Shown here piece by piece: positions 7,684 to 16,794 of a stretch of 64,000 nucleotides of DNA (the first letter of the stretch is position 1; each line of letters starts with the position of its first letter). The position numbers and the translations under genes were made by a program. The DNA lies in contig SUVO01000002.1 of the NCBI GenBank assembly GCA_015061955.1, forward strand, positions 62,001 through 126,000, written 5' to 3'. Source of the stretch: Verrucomicrobiaceae bacterium (GTDB lineage: Bacteria; Verrucomicrobiota; Verrucomicrobiia; Opitutales; Intestinicryptomonadaceae). The notes under the pieces were generated by a model. The model was not told the origin of the DNA. It worked only from the letters and a program-made list of their open reading frames with translations, and did no database searches.

Positions 7684-8640
7684 ATGAAATTAGTAATATT
7701 AGACGGATACATGGCAACGCGTGAAGACTTAAATTGGAATGCGTTATCGGATTTTGCACAGGTCGAAATTTTCGACAGAACGCCACCTGAGAAAATCATC
7801 GAGCGTTCTATTGATGCCGATGCAGTTTTTACAAACAAAGTTCCTTTCTTTAAAGAGCAGATTCAACAACTTCCCAAATTGAAGTATATTGGGGTTTTAG
7901 CAACTGGCTACAATAATGTTGATTTACAATTTGCTCGTGAGCGAGGCATAGTTGTTAGCAACATTCCAGCGTATGGCACTAATTCGGTAGCACAAGAGGT
8001 TTTTGCTCATATTCTGAATATATCAAACAGAGTTGAACTACATTCAAACTCTGTTCACGCAGGTGATTGGTGTAAATCGCCCGATATTTGTTATTGTCTG
8101 ACGCCTCAAACAGAGCTTGCAAATTTAACGCTTGGCATTATAGGCTTTGGCGCAATAGGGCAGAAGGTTGCTCAAATTGCAGAAGCCTTCGATATGCGTG
8201 TATTAGCGTATTCTCCAAGCAAAAAAATAGGCAATTTATACGGAAAAACTCGCATTGCAAGTGTTGAGGAAATCTTTGCACAAAGTGATATTATATCGCT
8301 CAATTGTCCACTTACATCTGCTACCGAGAAAATTATAAATGCTCAAAATATTGCAAAGTGCAAACATGGTGTATGGATTATCAACACTGGCAGAGGTGGA
8401 TTGATTGACGAACATGCTCTTGCCGAAGCATTGAAATGTGGTTCTGTTGCTTATGCAGGAGTTGATGTTCTTTCTGTTGAACCACCAGTTGTTGAAAATC
8501 CATTATTGAGTTGTTCAAATTGTTTTATAACTCCACATAATGCTTGGACAACCCAATCGGCACGAAAGCGATTGATAGATACAGCTATCAACAATTTTAA
8601 ATCATGGCTAAGTAATTCACCGATAAATGTTGTAAATTAA
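7684..8640 (+). CDS. D-2-hydroxyacid dehydrogenase (glycerate/hydroxypyruvate type)
   Basis: NAD(P)-dependent D-2-hydroxyacid dehydrogenase, 318 aa, closest in style to hydroxypyruvate/glycerate dehydrogenases. Visible: the Rossmann motif G-I-I-G-F-G-A-I-G (about 152-160), the catalytic Arg in N-T-G-R-G-G (about 235-240), the Glu in D-V-L-S-V-E-P-P, and the catalytic His in I-T-P-H-N-A-W (about 289-295). Cytoplasmic, single gene, ended by the terminator at 8649. Its product or substrate could be glycerate, which the glycerate kinase encoded at 46.6 kb would phosphorylate; that link is inference. It could also act on another 2-keto acid. Confidence 0.88.
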   Translation: MKLVILDGYMATREDLNWNALSDFAQVEIFDRTPPEKIIERSIDADAVFTNKVPFFKEQIQQLPKLKYIGVLATGYNNVDLQFARERGIVVSNIPAYGTNSVAQEVFAHILNISNRVELHSNSVHAGDWCKSPDICYCLTPQTELANLTLGIIGFGAIGQKVAQIAEAFDMRVLAYSPSKKIGNLYGKTRIASVEEIFAQSDIISLNCPLTSATEKIINAQNIAKCKHGVWIINTGRGGLIDEHALAEALKCGSVAYAGVDVLSVEPPVVENPLLSCSNCFITPHNAWTTQSARKRLIDTAINNFKSWLSNSPINVVN

Positions 8641-8648
8641 AAAAAAAG

Positions 8649-8675
8649 AAGCTCTCAAATTGAGAGCTTTTTTTT
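8649..8675. terminator. Bidirectional intrinsic terminator
   Basis: Stem AAGCTCTCAA (8649-8658) / TTGAGAGCTT (8660-8669) flanked by A and T runs, between the convergent dehydrogenase (+) and GH92 (-) genes. It serves both strands. Confidence 0.9.
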
Positions 8676-8678
8676 ACA

Positions 8679-10907
8679 TTAGTTTTTCATTTGAAACGAT
8701 GGTGGAATTGATTCTGCTGATGTTCCCCATTTTTTATTTGGACGCAATCCCATATCGAATTCTAACGTGCCACCTTGCATAATTTCAGAATGTTTTATCC
8801 ATGTTCTGTTGAACGATTTTCCATTCAGGCGCGCCGATTGAATATACTTATTTTTATTAGAATAGTTGTTTGCTTTGATTTTAAATTCTTTGCCGTTTTC
8901 TACGTTTATTTTAACTTCTTTAAACACAGGCGAACCAATTACGTACATTGGCAATCCAGGGGTTACAGGATAAAAACCCATTGCCGAGAATACATAGAAC
9001 GACGACATCGATCCTCCATCTTCATCTCCAGGCATACCCATATAATCAGTTCTGAACCACAAGTCGATTAGTCGGCGAATTAGCTTTTGAGTTTTCCATG
9101 GTTTGCCGATGTAGTTATATAAATATGGAATGTGTAAGCTTGGTTCGTTTCCCATTACGAATTGCCCAACCATACCGGTTGAATCGGGCATTACAGCGTT
9201 CCATTTCCAACGAATTATCCCTAACGATTCTACAAAAAGTTGGTCTAAGCGTTTTTCGTAAGCTTGTTTTGAGCCAAATAGATTTATTAAATCTTGATGA
9301 TTGTGCGAAACATCCCAAATGTATGTCCACGCGTTATTTTCGGCAAAATATGCTCTAGCTCCAATACTTCCACCAAGCTTGGTATCGAAAGGTTCTATCC
9401 ATTCGCCCTTATCATTTTTGGGGGCAAAAAAACCAGTTCTTTTATTGAACAAATTGCGATAATTAAATGCTCGTTTTATAAAGAAATTGTAATCGTCTTC
9501 TAATCCGAGTGTTTTAGCCATTTGAGCCATACACCAATCGTCGTAACTTTGTGCGAGTGTCACTGTTACGGCTTGGCGTTTTTCAAATTTACTGATAAAT
9601 TTTAAAGGCTCATCTTCTCCATCTTTGAGTGCAGGGAAGAAGCCATTTTTATGATAGAAGTCGTCTAACTGTGTTTTGGGCATTTTTAACCACGGAATCA
9701 TAGTCATTTCGAGGATTGTTTTTTTGCAAAGCTGATACGCTTTTTTTAGATCGAAATCTGTAATATTTTTGCAGTATGAATCCCAGATAATTGAAGCGTA
9801 GTGGTTGCCGTTCATAGCGTGCATATCGCCGTAAATTTGAGGGAATGTAGGCATTACGCCAGCTTGTTCGCCCATTGCTATGTAAGATCGTACTCTATCA
9901 AGTTGCATTGATGGACGCAATATTGTCATTAGTGGATGTAGATTTCTGTATGTATCCCACGCCCAGTCATCGGTGTAATATGTAAAAGAATTTTCTGTAT
10001 GGATTTTGTTGTCGTAGCCACTGTAATATTTGTTATCTTCAGTGAAATTCACCATACGTTCGTAGCAACGATACAACGATGTATAGAACATTTTTTGTTG
10101 TTCTGGCGTACCACCTTCTATTTTAATCTGACCGAGTGTTTTATTCCAAGAGCGTTTTGCAAGTTTTTCTACATCTTTAAAATTCTTATTTGCAAGTTGC
10201 TTATCGAAGTTTGTTTTTGCTTGTTCTTGACTTATATACGAAAGTGCAAAGCTAATTTCTACTTCGTTTTCGTCTTTTGCAAGCGTAAGTTTTATAGACG
10301 AGCCAGTTGATACTTTTACTACATCGCTAACAAGATTTTTGTTGGCAGTCATATAAATAAAGACTTTTACTGGATATTGTTGTTTTGTTTCGTTGCGTTT
10401 GCCGAATATATCAAAGCCAGTTATAGCTCCATTTTTGTCTATCGAAAGTTCGCCGTTGTTGGCATTTAAGAAAAAGCCATTTTTTGCATTATTTTCAAAT
10501 TTCAATTTGAAAATACCACCATTTGCAGTTGGTGTGAAAAACATATTTGTTGCGTGGTCGTCTAAAAATACTTGATATTTGTATGGCATTACTTTTTCGT
10601 TGTCGAAGTAGTAATTTATCGGTGCTTGGGTTGCATTGTTTGAAAATGGCGAAAATCTAAAAACACCCTTATTTCTGTGTGCTGGATAACTCAATGGAAA
10701 GTTTTTAATAACTTGTTTTTCAGCACCATCTCTATTTGGGTAAAAACGTAATGCACTTGAGGGTAAATGTACGGTAGGATATGTTGGTACAAGCATGTGG
10801 CTTATGTGCCCCGACATACAATTTACTTTATCGACTGGATTGTCGGCATTAGCATTTGAAATGGCTAATATTGATACAAAAACTAACATACAAATAAAAT
10901 TTTTCAT
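8679..10907 (-). CDS. Exported GH92 alpha-mannosidase
   Basis: 742 aa, the usual size of GH92 calcium-dependent exo-alpha-mannosidases that trim alpha-mannosides from N-glycans or mannans. Signal peptide at 1-21 (ends A-N-A), so exported. An N-terminal beta-sandwich (to about 235) precedes an (alpha/alpha)6 catalytic domain. Diagnostic motifs: W-D-T-Y-R-N-L-H-P near 317, G-N-E-P-S-L-H-I-P-Y-L-Y near 597, and P-G-D-E-D-G-G-S-M-S-S-F-Y-V-F-S-A-M-G near 640, which carries the paired acidic residues used as general base and calcium ligands. Stand-alone gene, divergent from the HAD gene. Linkage specificity cannot be read from the sequence. Confidence 0.93.
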   Translation of the reverse strand: MKNFICMLVFVSILAISNANADNPVDKVNCMSGHISHMLVPTYPTVHLPSSALRFYPNRDGAEKQVIKNFPLSYPAHRNKGVFRFSPFSNNATQAPINYYFDNEKVMPYKYQVFLDDHATNMFFTPTANGGIFKLKFENNAKNGFFLNANNGELSIDKNGAITGFDIFGKRNETKQQYPVKVFIYMTANKNLVSDVVKVSTGSSIKLTLAKDENEVEISFALSYISQEQAKTNFDKQLANKNFKDVEKLAKRSWNKTLGQIKIEGGTPEQQKMFYTSLYRCYERMVNFTEDNKYYSGYDNKIHTENSFTYYTDDWAWDTYRNLHPLMTILRPSMQLDRVRSYIAMGEQAGVMPTFPQIYGDMHAMNGNHYASIIWDSYCKNITDFDLKKAYQLCKKTILEMTMIPWLKMPKTQLDDFYHKNGFFPALKDGEDEPLKFISKFEKRQAVTVTLAQSYDDWCMAQMAKTLGLEDDYNFFIKRAFNYRNLFNKRTGFFAPKNDKGEWIEPFDTKLGGSIGARAYFAENNAWTYIWDVSHNHQDLINLFGSKQAYEKRLDQLFVESLGIIRWKWNAVMPDSTGMVGQFVMGNEPSLHIPYLYNYIGKPWKTQKLIRRLIDLWFRTDYMGMPGDEDGGSMSSFYVFSAMGFYPVTPGLPMYVIGSPVFKEVKINVENGKEFKIKANNYSNKNKYIQSARLNGKSFNRTWIKHSEIMQGGTLEFDMGLRPNKKWGTSAESIPPSFQMKN

Positions 10908-11024
10908 ACTACAAATTTTATATAATTGAGATTTTTAGTAAATCTAAAAAAATAACATTTTTTAGAAAATTTAACATTTAAAAAAGCTTGAGCCTTACGT
11001 TGTAATTACTAACTTATTTTAACT

Positions 11025-11675
11025 ATGAAGAATTATAGCCATATAATTTGGGATTGGAACGGTACAATAATAAATGATGCTCAAATAAGCTTAGATGTTT
11101 TTAATACATTGGCATCAAATTACAATATTGCGTCAGTTGATTACGATGATTATCGCAACGAGTTCGGATTTCCTGTAATAGATTTTTACAAGAGACATGG
11201 TTTCGATTTTTCAAAGGTAGATTTTCGTAAAATAGGTAGAGATTTTATTGAAATGTATCACAAGCTTTTGCCCGAAAATCCTTTGCATAAAGGTATTGCA
11301 GATATACTAAAAAGTTTTCTTGATAAGGGAATAACGCAAAGTGTTTTGTCGGCACATAATGCAGATATGTTGCGTGCCGATGTTGAGCGTTTGGGGCTTA
11401 GTGAGTTTTTTGTTAAAGTTGATGGTCTTTCAGATATTTATGCAAATTCTAAAACTGCATTAGGTATTGCTCACATTCAATCATTGGGAGTTGCTCCAGA
11501 GAAAATCTTAATGGTTGGCGATACTCTTCACGATAAAGAAACTGCAGATGCAATGGGTGTAGATTGTGCTTTAGTTGCTTGTGGATACAACAGTAAAGAG
11601 CGTTTGTTGTTGGCAGAAGTTCCAGTTTTTGATAATCACGAGCAACTCTGTGATTTTTTATTTAAATGCTTGTAA
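11025..11675 (+). CDS. HAD-superfamily phosphatase (phosphoglycolate phosphatase-like)
   Basis: 216-aa cytoplasmic HAD hydrolase with a helical cap. Motif I is W-D-W-N-G-T (Asp10 nucleophile); Asn12 replaces the usual second Asp that serves as acid/base, a variant I associate with one HAD branch. Motif II is V-L-S-A-H-N near 105, a Lys lies in S-K-T-A near 140, and motif IV is M-V-G-D-T-L-H-D-K (about 160-168). Likely hydrolyses a small phosphomonoester. It begins the transcription unit upstream of the two GH101/129-like genes (51 nt gap). A candidate -10 (TGTAAT, 11001-11006) lies 18 nt before the ATG. Confidence 0.82.
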   Translation: MKNYSHIIWDWNGTIINDAQISLDVFNTLASNYNIASVDYDDYRNEFGFPVIDFYKRHGFDFSKVDFRKIGRDFIEMYHKLLPENPLHKGIADILKSFLDKGITQSVLSAHNADMLRADVERLGLSEFFVKVDGLSDIYANSKTALGIAHIQSLGVAPEKILMVGDTLHDKETADAMGVDCALVACGYNSKERLLLAEVPVFDNHEQLCDFLFKCL

Positions 11676-11726
11676 GTAGATTTCTTTTTGGTAGACTTCT
11701 TCCATTATAACGTAAAAAGGAGGTTT

Positions 11727-13685
11727 ATGAAAAAGTATCTTACTATATTATTATGTATGGTTGTTTCGTATGCATTTGCAGCAAAAAATGCTACAATTTT
11801 AACAACGTTTAAAGATAACACAACATCAACACACTCTATCGAGCTTAAAGAAGTTGAAAAGAATGTTTTTCGCTTAGAAATTCCAATTCGCAAAATTGCA
11901 CTCAATACAAAGTTTATTGATGTAAAGCTTGCCGATGCTACTGCCAAAAAAGGTGAAGATGGTTATTGGGTTTTAGGTGATGGCAGATTGGGTTATTTTG
12001 TTCACGACATGGGTAATATTACCGAACGTCGCAATCCGTTGCCATTGTATGGTGTAAAGAAGGGCGATAGCGCATTTGTTGGTATTGTTAAAGGTTTGAA
12101 GTACGAATTTGCTTCGGTTGTAGATGTAAAAAAAGGCGTGTACGAAGTTTATCCACGTTTTCTCATAAAAGATATGTTTTTTGCTCCGTACGAAGATTTG
12201 GTTGTAGATTTTTATTTCTTCAAGGGTGAAGATGCCAACTATTCTTCAATGGGTAAAGCGTATCGTAAATATCAGTTAGATAGAGGCGAAGTAAAGCCAT
12301 TGCGTGAGCGTGTAAAGGGCAATCCACAACTTGCATACACTGTCGATACAATGTTTGTACGTTTTTGTAATGGTAGAAAGGTTAATAGTTCTAAAATAGA
12401 ACATCAAACTCCAGAAAACGAACCTAAAGTTCGTGTTGAACGTTCTTTTGAACAGGTTAAAAATAATATTCTTAAATTAAAAGAACTTGGTGTTGATAAG
12501 GTTGAAGTTTGTTTGGTGGGTTGGAATAGCGGTGGTTTTGATGGTCGCTTTCCAACGCTTTTCCCAGCTGATGAAGCTTTTGGTGGCGAAGAAAAAATGG
12601 CAGAAGTTGTTGATACTGCTCATGAGTTGGGGTATCAGATTGTAACTCACGTTTGCAATACCGACTTCTATACGATATCTGACAGATTTGATTGGTACGA
12701 CATCGCAAAAACAAAAGACGGTTCGTATCATAAGCATGGTGTCTTGGCAGGTGGTAGAGCGTATTTCCCATGTTTCCAACAAGTTTACAACAAGTACATA
12801 GAAGACGATTTTAAAGGTTTGCGTGAACGTGGCTTCAAAGGTACTCACCATATCGATGTAACATCGTGTATTGTTCCATATCCATGTCATGATAAAAATC
12901 ACCCATGTAATCGTCAGCAGACAGCAGACTATATGAATAAAATTGGTGAACTCGCTGATAAAACCTTTGGTGGTTGGGGCAGTGAAGGTCCTTGCGACCA
13001 CGTTGCAAAAACTCTCGACTACGCTCTTTACGTATGGGCATATCCAGGTTGGGTAGGGCGTGCAACTCCACTAATGGACAGACTTGTTCCAATTTGGCAG
13101 ATTGCCTATCATGGAATTATTTTAAGTAATCCATACTATGCAACAATGGATTACAATTTCCCAAAGTCTACTCCTGCACAATTAAAGGCAAGAGCAGAAG
13201 CTGCTAAGAAAAAGGGCAAGCATTTTAGAGTTTTCTTGCCTCCAGTTATCTTGGAGGGTATTCCACTTCGTCGTTTAAAATTGTACGAATTTGGTGGACG
13301 CCCAACTTTCTATGGGTATATTCGCGATAACGATTTAACCCCAATTAAAGAAGCGTACGACGAATATCAACCTATGAAATATTTGCAGTACGAGTTTATG
13401 GACTTCCATGGTGAAATTGCTAAAGATGTTTTCATAACTAAGTATTCAGACGGTAGCGAAGTTGTTTCAAATTATTCAAAACAAGACTATCTCTACAAGG
13501 GGCAACCTGTAAAACCAATGGATTATCGTCTTTATAAACCAGAGGTAAAAAAGCCCGAAGTTAAAAAGACGGTAAAAACGCAATTAGCCCAAAAGTCAAA
13601 TGCTAAGAAACAGCAAACTCAAGCAGTTAAAGAACAAACTGCTTGGGAAAAATTCAAGGCATGGGTTAAATCTTTCAAAAAATAA
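11727..13685 (+). CDS. Exported glycoside hydrolase-like protein (GH101/GH129-like), copy 1
   Basis: 652 aa from the ATG at 11727, chosen over the in-frame ATG at 11688 because AAGGAGG sits just ahead of it and a clean signal peptide begins there (1-19, ends A-F-A). An N-terminal beta-sandwich (about 20-200) is followed by a TIM-barrel-like domain (about 235-560). I-D-V-T-S (Asp377) and W-G-S-E-G (Glu420) sit where GH101/GH129-type enzymes keep nucleophile and acid/base; between them is a Cys/His-rich loop (C381, C387, H388, C394). These families release alpha-linked GalNAc or galactosyl-GalNAc from mucin-type glycans; assignment is by pattern only. It ends in a Lys/Gln-rich tail (about 600-652) absent from its paralog 5 nt downstream. 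Confidence 0.6.
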   Translation: MKKYLTILLCMVVSYAFAAKNATILTTFKDNTTSTHSIELKEVEKNVFRLEIPIRKIALNTKFIDVKLADATAKKGEDGYWVLGDGRLGYFVHDMGNITERRNPLPLYGVKKGDSAFVGIVKGLKYEFASVVDVKKGVYEVYPRFLIKDMFFAPYEDLVVDFYFFKGEDANYSSMGKAYRKYQLDRGEVKPLRERVKGNPQLAYTVDTMFVRFCNGRKVNSSKIEHQTPENEPKVRVERSFEQVKNNILKLKELGVDKVEVCLVGWNSGGFDGRFPTLFPADEAFGGEEKMAEVVDTAHELGYQIVTHVCNTDFYTISDRFDWYDIAKTKDGSYHKHGVLAGGRAYFPCFQQVYNKYIEDDFKGLRERGFKGTHHIDVTSCIVPYPCHDKNHPCNRQQTADYMNKIGELADKTFGGWGSEGPCDHVAKTLDYALYVWAYPGWVGRATPLMDRLVPIWQIAYHGIILSNPYYATMDYNFPKSTPAQLKARAEAAKKKGKHFRVFLPPVILEGIPLRRLKLYEFGGRPTFYGYIRDNDLTPIKEAYDEYQPMKYLQYEFMDFHGEIAKDVFITKYSDGSEVVSNYSKQDYLYKGQPVKPMDYRLYKPEVKKPEVKKTVKTQLAQKSNAKKQQTQAVKEQTAWEKFKAWVKSFKK

Positions 13686-13690
13686 TCATT

Positions 13691-15454
13691 ATGAAAAAGA
13701 CATTAGCAATAATAAGTTCATTTGTTATCGCCTTTACAACATTTGCAGTTGAAAGGGTAGTTGTACGCACTGTTTACAACAGTGGTAAAATAGAGAGCAA
13801 AACAGTAAGCCTCGAAAAGCAAAAAGATGGTGCATATAGATTATCTATCCCAGTAGTCGAATTATCGAAAGATATAAACTTTATTGATGTTCATACCGAT
13901 GATGCTCAAGCTAAGAAAGGCGATGATGGCTATTGGGTACTTTCTGACGGGCGTTCTGGTAGATTTTATCGCACATACGGGCATCTTGTAGAACGTCGTA
14001 ATCCGATGCCATTGTATGGTGTAAAGAAGGGCGATAGTGCATTTGTTGGCATTGTAAAAGGTCTTAAGTACGAATTTGAAATGCATATCGATGTAGAAGA
14101 GGGCAATTATACTATCTATCCACGCTTTTTAATTAAGGGTATCGAATTTGCACCTTATGAAGATTTGATTGTAGACTTCTACAATTTCAAGGGCAAAGAT
14201 GCAAACTATTCTTCAATGGGCAAAGCGTATCGCAAGTATCAACTCGATAGGGGTGAAGTTCAGCCAATCAGCGAGCGTGTAAAGAAATATCCAACTTTGG
14301 CTTATACTGCCGACACTATGTTTGTACGCATTAAACATGGTAGTAAAGCTATGAGTAAAATTGAACATCAAACCGAAGAAAATGAACCCCCTTTGTATGC
14401 AAATTACACCTTTGACGATTTTATGAAAATTACACGCGATTTGAAATCGGCTGGTATTGATAAACTCGAAATGTGTTTTGTAGGCTGGAATCGTGGTGGT
14501 TTCGATGGTCGTTTCCCAGACTTGTTTCCAGTAGAGCCAAAATTTGGTGGCGAAGCAAAAATGCGTGAAGCTATAAAATTAGGGCAGAGCTTCGGTTATC
14601 AAATGGTTTGCCATGTTTGCAATACCGACTTTTACAGAATTGCAAAGCGTTTCGATGAATATGCAATATCTAAGCGTTTAGATGGCTCGTTGCGTCCGTA
14701 TGCACATATGGCAGGTGGTAGAGCTTACAATCCATGTTTCCAAGTGGTTTGTGATAGATATATTGACGACGACTACAAAGGTATGTCGGATTTAGGTTTG
14801 AAAGGTACACACCATATCGACGTAACATCGTGTATTGTTCCATATACTTGCCACGATAAAGCTCATCCATGTAATCGCCAGCAAACAGCAGATTATCAGA
14901 ATTTGATTGGTGAAAAATGCAGAAAATATTTTGGTGGTTTTGGTAGTGAAGGTCCATGCGATCACGTTGCAAAGACTCTCGACTACGCATTGTACGTTTG
15001 GGCGTATCCAAATTGGGTTGGTGGCGAAAATCCATTGGTAGATAGACTTGTTCCAATATGGCAAATTGCTTATCACGGAATTATTTTGAGTAATCCATAC
15101 TACTCTACTATCGACTACACTTACGATAATCCAAATAGAATTTGGTCTCCATATAAAACTTTACAAGACAAAACATATCGTCGTTTGAAAATGGCTGAAT
15201 TAAATGGACGACCTACGTTCTACTTTATAGATTACAAAGCCTTTGGTGTAAAACCAATAAAAGAAGCTTACGATGAATATCAACCAATGAAGCACTTGCA
15301 ATACGAATTTATCGACTTCCACGATGAAATTGCACCAGACGTGTTCATAACAAAGTTTTCAAATGGCGAATACATTATTACAAATTATACCGATTTCGAT
15401 TTCACCTATGATGGTAATGTAATAAGTGCAAAAAGCTATAAATTACTTAAATAA
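13691..15454 (+). CDS. Exported glycoside hydrolase-like protein (GH101/GH129-like), copy 2
   Basis: 587 aa, tandem paralog of the preceding gene, starting 5 nt after its stop. Signal peptide at 1-19. Long stretches match copy 1, for example Y-G-V-K-K-G-D-S-A-F-V-G-I-V-K-G-L-K-Y and G-K-A-Y-R-K-Y-Q-L-D, and the candidate catalytic Asp (H-H-I-D-V-T-S), Glu (G-S-E-G-P-C-D-H) and Cys/His loop (S-C-I-V-P-Y-x-C-H-D-K) are all kept, so both copies look functional. It lacks the basic C-terminal tail. The pair probably arose by duplication and may differ in linkage specificity or location. Followed by a strong bidirectional terminator. Family assignment tentative as for copy 1. Confidence 0.6.
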   Translation: MKKTLAIISSFVIAFTTFAVERVVVRTVYNSGKIESKTVSLEKQKDGAYRLSIPVVELSKDINFIDVHTDDAQAKKGDDGYWVLSDGRSGRFYRTYGHLVERRNPMPLYGVKKGDSAFVGIVKGLKYEFEMHIDVEEGNYTIYPRFLIKGIEFAPYEDLIVDFYNFKGKDANYSSMGKAYRKYQLDRGEVQPISERVKKYPTLAYTADTMFVRIKHGSKAMSKIEHQTEENEPPLYANYTFDDFMKITRDLKSAGIDKLEMCFVGWNRGGFDGRFPDLFPVEPKFGGEAKMREAIKLGQSFGYQMVCHVCNTDFYRIAKRFDEYAISKRLDGSLRPYAHMAGGRAYNPCFQVVCDRYIDDDYKGMSDLGLKGTHHIDVTSCIVPYTCHDKAHPCNRQQTADYQNLIGEKCRKYFGGFGSEGPCDHVAKTLDYALYVWAYPNWVGGENPLVDRLVPIWQIAYHGIILSNPYYSTIDYTYDNPNRIWSPYKTLQDKTYRRLKMAELNGRPTFYFIDYKAFGVKPIKEAYDEYQPMKHLQYEFIDFHDEIAPDVFITKFSNGEYIITNYTDFDFTYDGNVISAKSYKLLK

Positions 15455-15475
15455 TAAAATATAAAAAACAAAAAA

Positions 15476-15502
15476 GGCTTGTAGTTTTACAAGCCTTTTT
15501 TT
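15476..15502. terminator. Bidirectional terminator between the GH pair and ftsZ
   Basis: Stem GGCTTGTA (15476-15483) / TACAAGCC (15488-15495), 4-nt loop, A run before and T run after. It lies between convergent units and ends both the glycosidase operon (+) and the dcw cluster (-). Confidence 0.9.
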
Positions 15503-15517
15503 GTGTGTTTTGTAAAA

Positions 15518-16780
15518 TTATAAAGGTGGTATTTTTATACCTTTTCTAATAAATGTAGGTGTATCAATATCTATATTTTTATACTCGTTCTTTGGTGTGT
15601 TTTCAAACAAACCTCGTTCATCGAATTCCATCAAAATCTGTTCTTTTTTCTCAGATTGTTTAGGCTGAGGTTTTTCGGGTTTGAATTCTACTGGTTGTGT
15701 TGTTTCAACCGATTCGCTTTCGGGAACTAATTTTTTGTTTTCTTCCTCTGGATTTGGCAAAGGATCTTGGTCTATGATGTCTACAACAGATTCATCTTTT
15801 GAATTTGCTACAACTTCAGTTTGGCTTTTTGATATTTGTTCTGGTTCTGTTGGTTCTAAGTTTACAACTGGTTTTTCAACTGCTTTAGTGGCAATTGCTA
15901 ATATTTTAACATCGTTGCTTTCGTTAGACGAGCAAACCGAATAACTAATTTTATCTTCAACACTGAATGAGTCATGTGCAGTCTGCAACACGTGCTTTAT
16001 ATCTGCCATAGAAAACGATTTTGGACATTTTATGGCAACAAGCATATTTTCCGACTTTAAATCGCTTTCCATTGTAGGTGCATTCTTTATTTCTAAGAAC
16101 GCATTTTCTATATTTTGCAAAGTAGCGGTAGCACTTCCTGCAAAAACTTGGTGATGTGAAAAATCGTTCTTTAGAATAGATTCATCTATTTTTAAGAATG
16201 CTTTAGCAGACAATCCCGATGCTATCAATTCTACTATTTGCGCTACTTTTTTATTTGCCGATTTGTATGCACTTTCTATGTCTTCATTAGAATTTGCTAA
16301 CAATACATCGTTTTGCAACGATATTGCAATGGTGGATTTCTCTTTTAGGAATGCAAAACTATTTTTTGATAATTGCTTTTTTGTTTTACCTTCTAAATCC
16401 ATTGGTAGGGCCGTTATCGAGAAAATGGTAGTTGTGTTATCGGCAATTTTTGCAAGTATTGGTGCTATCATAGTTGCAGTTCCACCACCTAAACCACCCA
16501 ATATTACCAAGGTTTTTGCGTTGTTAACAACTTTTGTTAAGTAGTTTATATTTTGAACAGCAATAGTTTTTGCTACGTTTGTATCACCACCTGTACCCGA
16601 TGTATTAGAATTGCTCTTTAATGGAAGTTTTTTTTCAACTGAAGCATTTTTTACGCATTCTATATCGGTATCAATTGCAACACAAACAACATTGCTTATG
16701 TTCAACGCTTGTACTTCTTCAAGCATTCTTATTCCAGCCGAGCCAATACCAACAACTCTTATTTTATTTTCAACTGCCAT
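15518..16780 (-). CDS. ftsZ: Divergent cell division GTPase FtsZ
   Basis: Tubulin-like protein that forms the division ring; 420 aa, last gene of the dcw cluster, 14 nt after ftsA. The N-terminal G-box V-V-G-I-G-S-A-G (9-16) and the overall FtsZ plan are recognisable, but the tubulin signature, normally G-G-G-T-G-[ST]-G, reads G-G-G-T-A-T-M (98-104), and the T7 loop, normally N-x-D-F-A-D-V, reads K-I-D-E-S-I-L (197-203), losing the second catalytic Asp. A long acidic, Pro/Gln-rich linker (about 300-390) leads to a C-terminal peptide D-T-P-T-F-I-R-K, a good match to the conserved FtsA-binding tail. Position and tail make FtsZ the best call; GTPase activity may be altered. Confidence 0.88.
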   Translation of the reverse strand: MAVENKIRVVGIGSAGIRMLEEVQALNISNVVCVAIDTDIECVKNASVEKKLPLKSNSNTSGTGGDTNVAKTIAVQNINYLTKVVNNAKTLVILGGLGGGTATMIAPILAKIADNTTTIFSITALPMDLEGKTKKQLSKNSFAFLKEKSTIAISLQNDVLLANSNEDIESAYKSANKKVAQIVELIASGLSAKAFLKIDESILKNDFSHHQVFAGSATATLQNIENAFLEIKNAPTMESDLKSENMLVAIKCPKSFSMADIKHVLQTAHDSFSVEDKISYSVCSSNESNDVKILAIATKAVEKPVVNLEPTEPEQISKSQTEVVANSKDESVVDIIDQDPLPNPEEENKKLVPESESVETTQPVEFKPEKPQPKQSEKKEQILMEFDERGLFENTPKNEYKNIDIDTPTFIRKGIKIPPL

Positions 16781-16794
16781 TTTTCAAAATTCCA

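Noticed and set aside
11688-11726. Upstream ATG for glycosidase copy 1
   Set aside because: It would put 13 residues before the signal peptide, and the Shine-Dalgarno motif serves the ATG at 11727.
12472-13092. Long minus-strand frames inside the glycosidase genes (up to 174 codons)
   Set aside because: Antisense shadows; mirrored frames appear at the same place in both paralogs, and the sense frames carry signal peptides and conserved motifs.
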